The position numbers and the translations under genes were made by a program. A DNA stretch of 64,000 nucleotides from Pediococcus acidilactici DSM 20284 (lineage in GTDB: Bacteria; Bacillota; Bacilli; Lactobacillales; Lactobacillaceae), in NCBI RefSeq assembly GCF_000146325.1, contig NZ_GL397067.1, positions 726,919 through 790,918 on the forward strand, written 5' to 3'. Below, one piece after another: positions 48,197-57,773 of this stretch; within the stretch, counting starts at the first letter, position 1; the number at the start of each line of letters is the position of its first letter. The notes under the pieces are model-generated. The model searched no databases. It saw only the letters and a program-made list of their open reading frames with translations, and was not told where the DNA came from.

Positions 48197-48522
48197 TTTG
48201 CCCCACTCCTAATTTTATTCTCCAAGAAATAAGTATAGCTGATATAAACTAAAAATTCATCCGCTCAAAAATAAAATGTAGTTTTTTCCTCAAACAGGGG
48301 TAACGCAATGTTTAAACGCCTTTTTCCGGTCCGAAATATTCAAAATCTTCCTATTATTACCTTAACAATCCGGCTTTCAAGATTTAATAACCGCTCCGCT
48401 TGGCTGAATGCCGACCTAAAATAGTTAAGATTTTGCACAGCCCGCTACTCTTTGCTTTTCTTTTTGCCAAAATCAGCTTAAAATATTGTTTTAGATGTTT
48501 GAGAAGAATCGGGAGGAGTAGC

Positions 48523-49869
48523 ATGTCATTTAGAAGTTCAATTGCCAAAATGGCGGGAAAATCATCGTATTGGTTTTTGCATACATTTCGTTCCGGAGGT
48601 AGTTCACTCCCTGGTAAAATCACTACCAAAATCGACCCTACAATTTTAAAAGATCTGGGCCAAAACTATGACGTAATCGTCATCACGGGAACTAACGGGA
48701 AGACCTTAACAACCGCACTTACGGTAAAGGTTTTACGTCAAAAATACGAGCACGTTTTAACCAACCCCACGGGTTCTAATATGGAGCAAGGGATCGTCAC
48801 CACTTTTTTGACCGACCACCGTTCTAAAAACGGGAAAAACATTGCCGTTTTAGAAGTTGACGAGGCTAACGTAATTAAGGTCACCCAGTATATTAAACCG
48901 ATTGCCTTTGTATTTACCAACATTTTCCGGGATCAAATGGACCGGTACGGCGAAATTTACACCACTTACCAAAAAATCTTAGACGGGGTCAAGTTAGCTC
49001 CGGAAGCCACCATCATTGCTAACGGCGACATGCCAATCTTTAATTCGGTGGATTTACCAAACCCTATTTTATATTACGGTTTTAATAACCAAGCGGATGG
49101 CGAAATGAAGGCCGACCCAAATACGGACGGCGTAGTTTGTCCGCGTTGCGAACACATTATTCACTATAAATTCATTAGTTATAGCAACCAGGGTAAGTAC
49201 TACTGCCCTCACTGCGGTTGGCACCGGCCAGAACTTAATTTCCAACTAACGCAGATTACTAAGTTGACACCTAACTATTCTAAGTTTTTCATCGACGCGT
49301 CCAACTTTACTCTGCACATCGGTGGGTTGTACAACGTCTACAACGCCCTTGCGGCTTACTCCGTGGGTAAGTTCATGGGCGTACCCACTTCGCAAATTCA
49401 AAAGGCGCTTAACGATCCTGACGAACGGGTCTTTGGCCGCCAAGAGCAAATTAACGTGGATGGTAAGGAACTAACCATTGTGCTGGTGAAGAATCCGGTA
49501 GGTTTAAACCAAGTCATCGACATGGTGGGTACCGAAACCGAGCCGTTCTCCTTCGTGGGTCTTTTAAATGCCAACTACGCCGACGGAATTGATACAAGCT
49601 GGATTTGGGACGGTAATTTCGAAAAATTAGCACAAATGAACATTCAACAATACATCACCGGTGGCGAGCGGTACAAAGACATTACCTTCCGTTTGAAGGT
49701 GGCTGGCGTCACTGATGACCAACTTTGGACTTACGATAACTTGCCCGACGCGATTGCAAATATTAAACGGCTCCCTACTACCCGGGTTTACGTTTTTGCA
49801 ACCTACACGGCTATGTTACAACTACGTAAACAACTAATTAGTGACGGCTATATTAAGGAGGGGGTTTAA
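48523..49869 (+). CDS. murT: Lipid II isoglutaminyl synthase, MurT subunit
   Basis: 448 aa Mur-ligase-like subunit. The ATP loop is [11 protein letters not shown] near residue 54, a zinc ribbon CPRC...CPHCGW lies near residues 206-229, and the C-terminal DUF1727 domain contains [16 protein letters not shown]. With GatD it amidates the D-Glu of lipid II. The ATG at 48523 has GGGAGGAG upstream; the reading frame stays open further upstream but without a site. Divergent from tdk. Confidence 0.96.
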   Translation: MSFRSSIAKMAGKSSYWFLHTFRSGGSSLPGKITTKIDPTILKDLGQNYDVIVITGTNGKTLTTALTVKVLRQKYEHVLTNPTGSNMEQGIVTTFLTDHRSKNGKNIAVLEVDEANVIKVTQYIKPIAFVFTNIFRDQMDRYGEIYTTYQKILDGVKLAPEATIIANGDMPIFNSVDLPNPILYYGFNNQADGEMKADPNTDGVVCPRCEHIIHYKFISYSNQGKYYCPHCGWHRPELNFQLTQITKLTPNYSKFFIDASNFTLHIGGLYNVYNALAAYSVGKFMGVPTSQIQKALNDPDERVFGRQEQINVDGKELTIVLVKNPVGLNQVIDMVGTETEPFSFVGLLNANYADGIDTSWIWDGNFEKLAQMNIQQYITGGERYKDITFRLKVAGVTDDQLWTYDNLPDAIANIKRLPTTRVYVFATYTAMLQLRKQLISDGYIKEGV

Positions 49870-49871
49870 TT

Positions 49872-50576
49872 ATGAAATACGAATTAAAGGTCGCCCATTT
49901 ATATGGTGATTTGCTTAATACCTACGGGGATAACGGCAACTTATTAGCCCTTAACTACTACGCTAAAATGATGGACACTAAGTTAGACATCCAAATCGTT
50001 AGCCTTGACGACCAGTTTGTCGCTAAGGATTGGGACATCGTTTTCTTCGGCGGCGGTCAAGATTACGAACAAACCATCGTTTCCCGAGACTTACAAAATA
50101 AAAAGGCGGAGCTGACCAGCTATATTGAAGATGGCGGTCCCCTTCTAGCAATCTGTGGAGGCTACCAACTCCTTGGTCACTATTACGTAGGCGCAAACGG
50201 TGAAAAAATTAGCGGGATTGGTGCCTTAGATCACTACACATTGAGCCAAGATGATAACCGGTTCATTGGCGATATCGTAATTAAAAACCAGGAAACTGGC
50301 GAAACTTACCATGGTTTTGAAAACCACAACGGTAAAACTTATCTAGGTAAGGACGAACGTCCCCTAGGGAAAGTGGTCACCGGAAACGGAAATAACGGTG
50401 AAGACGAATCGGAAGGCGTTATCTACAAAAATGTTTACGGTTCATATTTCCACGGCCCGATTCTTACCAGAAACGGAAACCTCGCCAAGCGAATTCTCCT
50501 GACAGCGTTACACCGGCGTTACCCTGATGCTGATTTAAGCGCCCAGGAAGCATTAAAAATCGAACCAACCTTTTAA
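49872..50576 (+). CDS. gatD: Lipid II isoglutaminyl synthase, GatD glutaminase subunit
   Basis: 234 aa CobB/CobQ-type glutamine amidotransferase. The nucleophile Cys is in [15 protein letters not shown] near residue 94, and the catalytic His is probably in [11 protein letters not shown] near residue 194. It supplies ammonia to MurT. It starts two bases after murT; GGAGGGGG near the murT end is its ribosome-binding site. Confidence 0.96.
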   Translation: MKYELKVAHLYGDLLNTYGDNGNLLALNYYAKMMDTKLDIQIVSLDDQFVAKDWDIVFFGGGQDYEQTIVSRDLQNKKAELTSYIEDGGPLLAICGGYQLLGHYYVGANGEKISGIGALDHYTLSQDDNRFIGDIVIKNQETGETYHGFENHNGKTYLGKDERPLGKVVTGNGNNGEDESEGVIYKNVYGSYFHGPILTRNGNLAKRILLTALHRRYPDADLSAQEALKIEPTF

Positions 50577-50587
50577 CATCAAATATT

Positions 50588-50635
50588 AAAAGAGTAGGAA
50601 GAGTAACCGCGCGGTCACTTGTCCTACTCTTTTTA
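50588..50635. terminator. Bidirectional terminator between gatD and manA
   Basis: AAAAGAGTAGGA / TCCTACTCTTTTT stem around a GC-rich loop, between convergent genes. Confidence 0.85.
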
Positions 50636-50659
50636 TTTATAGTTCAATACCTATTTTTA

Positions 50660-51628
50660 TTATTCTTCGCCAGGCTCACTAACGATTAATTCTAAGTTAC
50701 CTTGATAGCGCCACTGCTTAACTGGGTTCGGTAAAATGAAGTGTTGCCCCTTCTTAATTGGATAGTCTTGACCATCCACCGTGAGCGTTCCTTCACCGTC
50801 TAACACCGAAACTAAGGTGTACAAACCTTCCCGGTTGAATTCTGCGCTACCATCATGTAGTTCCACCCGTTTAACCGAGAAATACTTCGATACTGGCGGT
50901 TGCACAAAGGTGGTTACTTGAGCATCCCCAACTTGTTCATTGGTAATGTTTAATTGGGGATCGTGATGAGGCACGTTAGTAACGTCGATGGACTGTTGTA
51001 AGTGTAGCTCGCGTTTCTTACCAGTCGTCTTATCCACCCGGTCAAAATCGTACAACCGGTAAGTGGTGTCACTGCTTTGTTGGGTTTCTAGTACCATAAT
51101 GCCCTTGCCCAACGCATGAATGGTTCCGCTAGGTACATAGTAAAATTCGCCCGCCTTAACCGGAACTTTGCGGAATAATTCATCCCATTTACCATGGTTA
51201 ATCCAGTCGGCAAGTTCTTCGCGAGTTTGCGCATTATGTCCGTAGTATAATTCAGCCCCTGGCTCAGCTGAAATAATGTACCAACATTCAGTCTTGCCCA
51301 ATTCATGTTCGTGTTCGGCAGCGTAAGCATCGTCCGGATGGACCTGCACGGACAAGTCTTGGTTAGCATCTAAAATTTTAGTCAATAAAGGAAAAACCTC
51401 GCCCTTGGCATTGCCAAACTGCTCGCGATGCTGGTCCCATAATTGATCGAGGGTCATCCCCTTAAATTCACCGTTCGCAATTGCGGCAGGTCCGTGTGGA
51501 TGGGCAGAAATTGCCCAACATTCTCCGGTATGGTCACTAGGAATATCATAACCAAACTTAGTCTTCAAATGGTCGCCGCCCCAAATTTTCTCATGGAAAA
51601 CCGGGTTCAAAAATAATGGTTCGCTCAT
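50660..51628 (-). CDS. manA: Mannose-6-phosphate isomerase, class I
   Basis: 322 aa cupin enzyme interconverting mannose-6-P and fructose-6-P. Zinc-binding blocks SVQVHPDD near residue 95 and the Glu in LGKTECWYI near residue 113 are visible, and YYVPSGTIHALGKG near residue 165 holds the next His. Monocistronic, 67 bases after the serine hydrolase gene. Confidence 0.95.
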   Translation of the reverse strand: MSEPLFLNPVFHEKIWGGDHLKTKFGYDIPSDHTGECWAISAHPHGPAAIANGEFKGMTLDQLWDQHREQFGNAKGEVFPLLTKILDANQDLSVQVHPDDAYAAEHEHELGKTECWYIISAEPGAELYYGHNAQTREELADWINHGKWDELFRKVPVKAGEFYYVPSGTIHALGKGIMVLETQQSSDTTYRLYDFDRVDKTTGKKRELHLQQSIDVTNVPHHDPQLNITNEQVGDAQVTTFVQPPVSKYFSVKRVELHDGSAEFNREGLYTLVSVLDGEGTLTVDGQDYPIKKGQHFILPNPVKQWRYQGNLELIVSEPGEE

Positions 51629-51695
51629 AGTTTATAAAACCCCTTTCATTCACTCAATAATAAGAATACCATAACCCCTTTTTATCTTTAAGCCC

Positions 51696-52700
51696 TTACT
51701 TTAATTTATCTTCTGCCGCAAAAGTTTGATAAATTTGTTGGCGATAATCCAAAAATTCTAAGTTAGGTTCTGGATAAAGCCGGTTGGACAACAGCACTAA
51801 CGCATTTTGGGTCATTCGGTCCCATAAGATAAACGTCCCGGTAAATCCGCTATGCCGCAACACCACTTGGTCAGCATTGCGGCAAACAAACGCCCAGCCC
51901 CATGAGCGTTGCAACGCCGGACTAGCAGTTTGGTTATTTAAAAAATCCTGCTGCTGGTTAAACCCGAACAGTTCGTTTTGGGGCGCTAGCATTTTTTGGG
52001 TGAATTTAACTACGTCAGCCTTGGTCGCAAACAACCCTGCCGAGGCGGCATGTGCTCCCAGGGAGGCGGCTTTTGGGTCATGAACTTGTCCGCGTAATAA
52101 GATGCCATTCCGAATTCCCGTCGGCACTGTTTGGAACGGATCCGGGTTGAACGTGCTCTGGGTGAGCTGCCACGGCATTAAAACTAATTGCTGGATTGCC
52201 TTTTGAACTGGCAGATGGGTTATTTTTTCCGCAATGAAGCCCAGTAAAAGGTAGTTATAATCGTTATATTCAATTTCTTGGTTGAACTTCGTCCCAAAAC
52301 TAACTTGGGCGTATATAGCTTCGCGCAGTTGACTGGCGGACAAGTCATCCCGGTGGTCAATCCACGCGGTGACTCCCGACGTGTGCGTTAATAAGTGCCG
52401 GATGGTAACCCGGGTGTCCTTAATTTCTGGTAAGTATGTACTTACCGATTCATCAAGTTCCAATTGTTTTTCCGCCGCTAACCGCAAAATCAGTGGCACT
52501 GTCCCCATCACCTTGGTCAGTGACGCTAAATCAAAATAACGACCTTCAGTTAACTTTCGCGCACCTGGAGCCCCCGTTTCAGTTCCTTGCGTTACCGTAT
52601 ACTTAACTTTTCCGTGCTGAATTAGCGTATAGTCCACTCCAGGAATGATTTGTCGCTCAAGCATTTCGGCAATTAACGCCCGCGTTTTTTCAAAGCTCAT
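51696..52700 (-). CDS. Class C beta-lactamase-like serine hydrolase
   Basis: 334 aa, no signal peptide, so probably cytoplasmic. SxxK motif SLTKVMG near residue 63, the Tyr motif EYNDYNY near residue 152 and the HSG triad element RHSGFTG near residue 285 mark the beta-lactamase/esterase fold. Members include D-aminopeptidases and esterases; the substrate is unknown. The ATG at 52700 has GGGGGA four bases upstream, and longer starts lack a site. Confidence 0.87.
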   Translation of the reverse strand: MSFEKTRALIAEMLERQIIPGVDYTLIQHGKVKYTVTQGTETGAPGARKLTEGRYFDLASLTKVMGTVPLILRLAAEKQLELDESVSTYLPEIKDTRVTIRHLLTHTSGVTAWIDHRDDLSASQLREAIYAQVSFGTKFNQEIEYNDYNYLLLGFIAEKITHLPVQKAIQQLVLMPWQLTQSTFNPDPFQTVPTGIRNGILLRGQVHDPKAASLGAHAASAGLFATKADVVKFTQKMLAPQNELFGFNQQQDFLNNQTASPALQRSWGWAFVCRNADQVVLRHSGFTGTFILWDRMTQNALVLLSNRLYPEPNLEFLDYRQQIYQTFAAEDKLK

Positions 52701-52804
52701 TTTATCCCCCGCTTTTTTCCAAACTAAATTTCCACTTGAATTATATCCTACTTTCCATAACAAAAACGTTCAGGAAAACAAAAAGGTGTTTTAGTGTTTT
52801 AGTA

Positions 52805-52945
52805 TTTTGACTTTAATAGAGCCGAAACGTGTGTCAAAAGCCAGTTTGTGCCGCTTAACAAAAAATTGACCATTATGCCAAATTCAGGCATAATGGTCAA
52901 TTTCCAGTTAATGCTCGCAAACTCCCCGGCTTTTGTCCCACTCTC
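52805..52945 (-). repeat. Dispersed long-hairpin repeat, copy D
   Basis: Minus orientation, like copy A. It holds the conserved linker TTTGACTTTAATAGAGCC, the long hairpin with apex GACCATTATGCC / GGCATAATGGTC, and the edge TTTTGTCCCACTCTC. No clear copy-specific hairpin is seen. The apical pair that is G-C in copy A is T-A here. The rest of the gap to 53045 shows nothing. Confidence 0.8.
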
Positions 52946-53044
52946 TATAGTCAATTAACGTTAACGAAGTCAAGATATCATCCACACACATCGATGCTGA
53001 TTATACTAAGCTTCGTTCCCGTTTTAATTTTTTAGCCCGGTAAA

Positions 53045-54916
53045 TTAAATCACTTCACCACTGGCAAACTGTGAATTATATAAATCAGCGTAGAAGCCAT
53101 TTTGGGCCATTAAGCCGTCATGGTTACCAGTTTCTACAATCTGTCCATGGTTCATGACCACGATGTTTTGGGCATTTCGGATGGTCGAAAGTCGGTGCGC
53201 AACCACGAAACTGGTCCGGTTCTTCAACAACCGGTTCATCGCCTTTTGAATTAAGACTTCGGTCCGGGTATCTACCGAACTAGTTGCTTCATCCAAAATC
53301 AAGATGTCAGGGTCTGCTAAGAACGCGCGGGCAATCGTTAGTAATTGTCGCTGTCCTTGCGAAATGTTAGATGCCGCCTCATTTAAGACCGTGTCATAGC
53401 CGTCTGGTAATTGGCGGATGAAGCCGTCCGCGTGGGCTGCTTTGGCTGCCGCGTACATTTCTTCGTCAGTAGCCCCTTCCCGACCATACTTAATATTTTC
53501 CCGAATGGTTCCGGTAAACAGCCAGGTATCTTGCAATACCATGGCAATGTGTTTCCGCAGCTCGTTGCGGGACATGTTACGAGTATCTTCTCCATCTAAA
53601 TAAATGGTCCCGGAGTTAACGTCGTAAAAACGTTCTAACAGGTTAATGATGGTGGTTTTTCCAGCCCCAGTTGGTCCAACAATTGCAACCATTTCGCCCG
53701 GTTCAACCCGCAAGTTAAAGTTACGGATCAACGGTTTGTCCGGCACGTAACGGAAATCAACGTCATCAATAATTACCTTAGCACTCGTATCAACCTTGGC
53801 AACGTCCGTATGGGTTTCTTCCATTTCAGGTTGATCCAGCACTTCAAAGACCCGTTCTGCAGACGCCATGGTCATTTGCAAGGTGTTGGCAATGTTGGCC
53901 ACTTGCGTAATCGGCTGGGAAAACTGTTGTGTGTATTGCAGAAATGCTTGTACGTTACCTAATGATAACCTTCCGTGAGCTACCTGAACACCACCTAATA
54001 CGGCAACCATCAAGTAACCCAAGTTCTTAACAAAGTTCATTAACGGCATGATCAGCCCACTGATAAATTGGGCTTTCCAAGCTGACCGATAATACTTAAC
54101 GTTTTCTTTTTCAAAATCTTCAATGGCTTTTTGCTCGTGGTTGTAAGTTTTAATTACCGTGTGTCCGGCATAAGTTTCTTCAACCTGGTCGTTCATCAAT
54201 CCTAGATGCTTTTGTTGGGACTTGAAGTAACGTTGTGACTTAGGAGCAACGATCGTTACCACAATCAAACTTAATGGAACGGTAGCCACGGCTACTAAAG
54301 TCAATTTCCAACTAATCGTCAACATCATGTACAAAACACCGACGAATTGCAAAGCACTCGTGACCAACTGGGTCAAACTTTGTTGCAACGTGGAACTGAT
54401 ATTATCCATATCGTTAGTCATTCGACTCATGATGTCCCCGTTTGAATGGGTATCATAGTATGAAATCGGTAATTTTTGCATCTTGTCTTTAAAATCGCTC
54501 CGCAATTGGGCAACTGCCTTTTGCGAAACCCGGGTCATTACCACTTGTTGAATAAAGCTGAAGGCTGCGGAGAGTCCGTAAAGAATTCCTACCGTAACCA
54601 AGATTTGGAAGACTTTATCAAAATTAACCGGAAAATGATGAACGGGCATCCCCATCTTCATTTTCATAGCGCCCTTCATCACGCCTTTAAAAATTTCGGT
54701 AGTTGCTTCTCCTAAAACTTTCGGTGCCCGAATTTGCAGAAGGGTCGAAAGTGCTGCGAGGATCAACACGACGATAAAGCCAAACATCCAAGGAGATAAA
54801 TACTTTGCTAACCGAACCGCTGATTTCCAAAAGTTCTGCGGTTTTTCAATTACCCCACCGGGGCCGCCATGTCGTCCAGGACGAGGTGCATTTACTGGTT
54901 TTGTTGGTTTAGCCAT
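53045..54916 (-). CDS. Multidrug ABC exporter half-transporter, canonical site subunit
   Basis: 623 aa fusion of six membrane segments (about residues 35-345) and an ATPase domain. Walker A GPTGAGKT, signature NISQGQRQ and Walker B ILILDEATSSVD with the catalytic Glu are intact. A Pro/Gly-rich N-terminal extension of about 30 residues precedes the first segment. It overlaps the partner gene by eight bases. Together they form a heterodimeric LmrCD/BmrCD-like exporter under TetR control. Confidence 0.93.
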   Translation of the reverse strand: MAKPTKPVNAPRPGRHGGPGGVIEKPQNFWKSAVRLAKYLSPWMFGFIVVLILAALSTLLQIRAPKVLGEATTEIFKGVMKGAMKMKMGMPVHHFPVNFDKVFQILVTVGILYGLSAAFSFIQQVVMTRVSQKAVAQLRSDFKDKMQKLPISYYDTHSNGDIMSRMTNDMDNISSTLQQSLTQLVTSALQFVGVLYMMLTISWKLTLVAVATVPLSLIVVTIVAPKSQRYFKSQQKHLGLMNDQVEETYAGHTVIKTYNHEQKAIEDFEKENVKYYRSAWKAQFISGLIMPLMNFVKNLGYLMVAVLGGVQVAHGRLSLGNVQAFLQYTQQFSQPITQVANIANTLQMTMASAERVFEVLDQPEMEETHTDVAKVDTSAKVIIDDVDFRYVPDKPLIRNFNLRVEPGEMVAIVGPTGAGKTTIINLLERFYDVNSGTIYLDGEDTRNMSRNELRKHIAMVLQDTWLFTGTIRENIKYGREGATDEEMYAAAKAAHADGFIRQLPDGYDTVLNEAASNISQGQRQLLTIARAFLADPDILILDEATSSVDTRTEVLIQKAMNRLLKNRTSFVVAHRLSTIRNAQNIVVMNHGQIVETGNHDGLMAQNGFYADLYNSQFASGEVI

Positions 54917-56648
54917 TTGCTTGGTCTCCTTTCTTGATTTGGGAATCGATAATTTCTCTATAGGTTTCGTTGTTAGCCTTCAATTCAGCATGCGTTCCTT
55001 GGCCAACAACCTTTCCGCCGTCCAAGACGAGGATTAAGTCAGCATCCGCAACCGTTGCAATCCGTTGGGCCACGATAATCACAATCCCCTTTTTGATTTC
55101 TGGATCTTCGCGTAACGCCTTCCGTAAGTTAGCGTCGGTCTTAAAATCGAGTGCTGAAAATGAATCATCAAACACGTAAACTTGGGCCTTTTTAACCAAC
55201 GTGCGGGCAATCGACAAGCGTTGCTTTTGCCCACCAGAGAAATTATCCCCGTTTTGTTCTACAAAGGTATCCAATCCATCGCCGTCCCGACTAATAAATT
55301 CGGTTGCTTGGGCCACTTCCAAGGCGTGCCAAATTTCCTCATCGGTTGCCTTAGGGTTACCGTAACGCATGTTTTCACGAATCGTTCCCTTGAAGAGCAC
55401 GGCCTTTTGTTGTGCAAAGGCAATTTGATCGTGCAATACGTGCTGGCTGAGCTGGCGGATATCAACTCCGTCCAGTTCCACCTTTCCTGCCGTCACGTCA
55501 AACAACCGTGGTAGTAAACTAATCAAGGTTGTCTTTCCTGAACCAGTTCCCCCAATGATTGCCACGGTATCACCTGCTTTAGCTTGGAAATTGGCGTTAT
55601 CAATCGAAAGTCGTTCTGCGCCAGGATAGCGGAATTCTACATTCTTATAAGCTAGCGTAGTTGCTGGTTGGGCTGGTAAATCCGTTGTCTTTGCTTGGTC
55701 GTTAACGCTGTTTTGGGTTTCCAAAACTTCGTTGATCCGGGCTGCTGAAGCAGAAGCCCGCGGAATCATTACGAAAACCATCGAAAGCATCATAAAACTC
55801 ATTAAAATTTGAGTTGCGTACGTCATGAAGGCCACTAGGTTACCAACTTCCATCGTCCGATCGGCAATTAAATGCGCCCCGTACCAAACGATTCCAATGT
55901 TAGTTCCGCTCATGATTAACGTCATGATTGGGAACATGAACGAGACGATGGTAAATACCTTAATTCCGGTGCGCATGTAATCATGGTTAGCATCGGCAAA
56001 CCGGTCTTGTTCAAATTGGTCTTGGTTGAACGCCCGGATTACCCGCACACCGGTTAAGCCTTCCCGGAAAACCAAGTTAATCCGGTCAATCTTCTTCTGT
56101 AATCCTTTAAAGAGCGGAACCGCGAAGTACATTACCAAGCCCACAAAAATTGCCAGCACCGGTAACGCAACGAGAAAGACGCCCGTGAGTTCTGATTGTT
56201 TCTGGTAAGCCATGAAGCCGGCACCCACTAACATAATTGGGGACATCAGCATCATTCGCAAAATCATTACCACTACGTTTTGAATTTGAATAACGTCGTT
56301 AGTGGTCCGGGTAATTAATGAAGCTTCCCCAAACCGTTCGAATTCATAGTTAGACATGAAGGAAATCTTTTTAAATAAAGAACTCCGCAACTTATTGCCA
56401 ACCTTTTGTGCTTGGGTTGCGGCAAAATACACGTTCACCGCGGCACCAATTAACCCAATCAAGGAAACGCCTAACATTTTAAATCCTGAGTTCCAAATGT
56501 AGTCGATATTGTTCTTAGCAACCCCGTTATTGATAATGTCCGAGGTGATGTTTGGTAAAATTAAATCGCCAACAATTTGAACGACTAAAAAGACGGTGCC
56601 GATTAAAACAGCTCCCCAGCTTAACCGTTTTTTCAATATTTTCCACAT
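54909..56648 (-). CDS. Multidrug ABC exporter half-transporter, degenerate site subunit
   Basis: 579 aa, six membrane segments followed by an ATPase domain. Walker A GGTGSGKT and signature FSGGQKQR are canonical, but Walker B reads VYVFDDSFSALD, so the catalytic Glu is Asp, the usual degenerate site of heterodimeric exporters. It lies three bases after the tetR gene and is translationally coupled to the partner. Confidence 0.93.
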   Translation of the reverse strand: MWKILKKRLSWGAVLIGTVFLVVQIVGDLILPNITSDIINNGVAKNNIDYIWNSGFKMLGVSLIGLIGAAVNVYFAATQAQKVGNKLRSSLFKKISFMSNYEFERFGEASLITRTTNDVIQIQNVVVMILRMMLMSPIMLVGAGFMAYQKQSELTGVFLVALPVLAIFVGLVMYFAVPLFKGLQKKIDRINLVFREGLTGVRVIRAFNQDQFEQDRFADANHDYMRTGIKVFTIVSFMFPIMTLIMSGTNIGIVWYGAHLIADRTMEVGNLVAFMTYATQILMSFMMLSMVFVMIPRASASAARINEVLETQNSVNDQAKTTDLPAQPATTLAYKNVEFRYPGAERLSIDNANFQAKAGDTVAIIGGTGSGKTTLISLLPRLFDVTAGKVELDGVDIRQLSQHVLHDQIAFAQQKAVLFKGTIRENMRYGNPKATDEEIWHALEVAQATEFISRDGDGLDTFVEQNGDNFSGGQKQRLSIARTLVKKAQVYVFDDSFSALDFKTDANLRKALREDPEIKKGIVIIVAQRIATVADADLILVLDGGKVVGQGTHAELKANNETYREIIDSQIKKGDQANG

Positions 56649-56651
56649 AAA

Positions 56652-57308
56652 CTACTTTTCCTCCGTTCTTCTTACGCCATATTCTAGCCAATCCAAGTTA
56701 TGTTCAATTTCTTTTTGCACCGTAGCAGGTTCTTCATCCGTTTCATCAGCGTGGATAAAATAACTAGCAAATGCATGAAAGAAAATCATCATGATCAACT
56801 GTTGAATCATGGCTTGGTCTTTTTGACTGGTAACTTTCAATTGATCCCAGTCGACTACCTCTCGTAATTGGGAACGCAATTCCCGCATCCGTTTGGAGTG
56901 GAAGACGTTAAATCCGGTGCCCGGGTGATGATTTTCACGGGCGCGAATCGAAGCGTTAGCTCCCAAAAAGAAATTCCGGTAGAAATCGCGGTGCTCGCCC
57001 GCAAGGATCTCTTCCAAAAAAACGCCCGCGTACTTTCGCACCGCAGCAAAAATGTCTCCGTGATTTTGGCGAACCTCGTCAATGAGTCTCGCTTGAATAT
57101 CTTCCAAAATCAAACTAAAATAATAGCCATATAAATCAGCAATATCCTCAAAATATTGGTAAAAACTCCCCCGGGGAATTTTAGCTTCTTTAATGATATT
57201 GTTGATGGAGCTTTCATATAAAGGGTGGTGACTAAATTCACGTCGCGCCGCCGCGATAATTCGGCGCTGCTTTTCATCCTTTAAATTAAAGAAAGTTTGT
57301 TTTGGCAT
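56652..57308 (-). CDS. TetR-family repressor of the multidrug exporter
   Basis: 218 aa. The N-terminal helix-turn-helix (residues about 10-55) includes RRIIAAARREFSHHPLYESSINNI and IPRGSFYQYF. The C-terminal ligand domain is helical and variable. It heads the exporter operon, and a perfect 15-base palindrome just downstream of its -10 box is the likely operator, so autoregulation by an exported compound is expected. Confidence 0.93.
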   Translation of the reverse strand: MPKQTFFNLKDEKQRRIIAAARREFSHHPLYESSINNIIKEAKIPRGSFYQYFEDIADLYGYYFSLILEDIQARLIDEVRQNHGDIFAAVRKYAGVFLEEILAGEHRDFYRNFFLGANASIRARENHHPGTGFNVFHSKRMRELRSQLREVVDWDQLKVTSQKDQAMIQQLIMMIFFHAFASYFIHADETDEEPATVQKEIEHNLDWLEYGVRRTEEK

Positions 57309-57324
57309 GTTGCACCTCCCAAAA

Positions 57325-57339
57325 ATGACAACTTGTCAT
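57325..57339. promoter_or_regulatory. TetR operator (candidate)
   Basis: ATGACAA-C-TTGTCAT is a perfect 15-base palindrome between the -10 box and the tetR start codon, where a bound repressor would block transcription. Confidence 0.7.
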
Positions 57340-57347
57340 AAACAGCT

Positions 57348-57375
57348 ATTATACACTGGTATACACGAATTGCAA
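57348..57375 (-). promoter_or_regulatory. Promoter of the tetR-exporter operon
   Basis: TTGCAA (57370-57375) and TATAAT (57348-57353) on the minus strand with a 16-base spacer. Confidence 0.7.
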
Positions 57376-57418
57376 CAACTTTAAGCCAAAAAATAACCGT
57401 TACAGAAAGGAACTTACC

Positions 57419-57760
57419 ATGGCCACCAATTCTGATTCTTTGTACAATGTTTTATACCGGATCGACAATAAACCTGAAATGGCACGGATCAATCCGCTAG
57501 GCTACCGAAACGTTTTAAACATGACTTTCCCAGATAGCACCCCCGTCGCTAATCCGGAGGTTTATTTCCCGGATAATAGTTTGCTAGTGGACCGCTTTGC
57601 TGACGACTTTGTGGCCAAAAACGGGGCATTATTGGGACGGTTCCTTGCTAAAACTGAAGCACTTGATCACGGACTTGATTCAGTTTGGGTCACCACTTCG
57701 CATATTGTTGACCAACATGAATACATGATTGAACTAACTTTTGAATCTTCACCAATGTAA
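57419..57760 (+). CDS. Small protein of unknown function
   Basis: 113 aa, acidic, soluble, no signal peptide or membrane segment, and no family recognised. It contains no Cys. The N-terminal half has NPLGYRNVLNMTFP and the C-terminal half DSVWVTTSHIVDQHEYMIELTF, which looks like beta strands. GAAAGGAAC precedes the ATG. It ends 13 bases before a GreA-like gene and is probably co-transcribed with it, so the two may act together. Confidence 0.75.
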   Translation: MATNSDSLYNVLYRIDNKPEMARINPLGYRNVLNMTFPDSTPVANPEVYFPDNSLLVDRFADDFVAKNGALLGRFLAKTEALDHGLDSVWVTTSHIVDQHEYMIELTFESSPM

Positions 57761-57773
57761 AGGACCTGAGCAT

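Noticed and set aside
48400-48522. N-terminal extension of murT by 41 residues
   Set aside because: The extension has no ribosome-binding site, while GGGAGGAG precedes the ATG at 48523 and the family begins there.
51696-52700. Antibiotic-resistance beta-lactamase
   Set aside because: The protein has no signal peptide and belongs to the broad class C-like esterase/peptidase group, so resistance is not supported.
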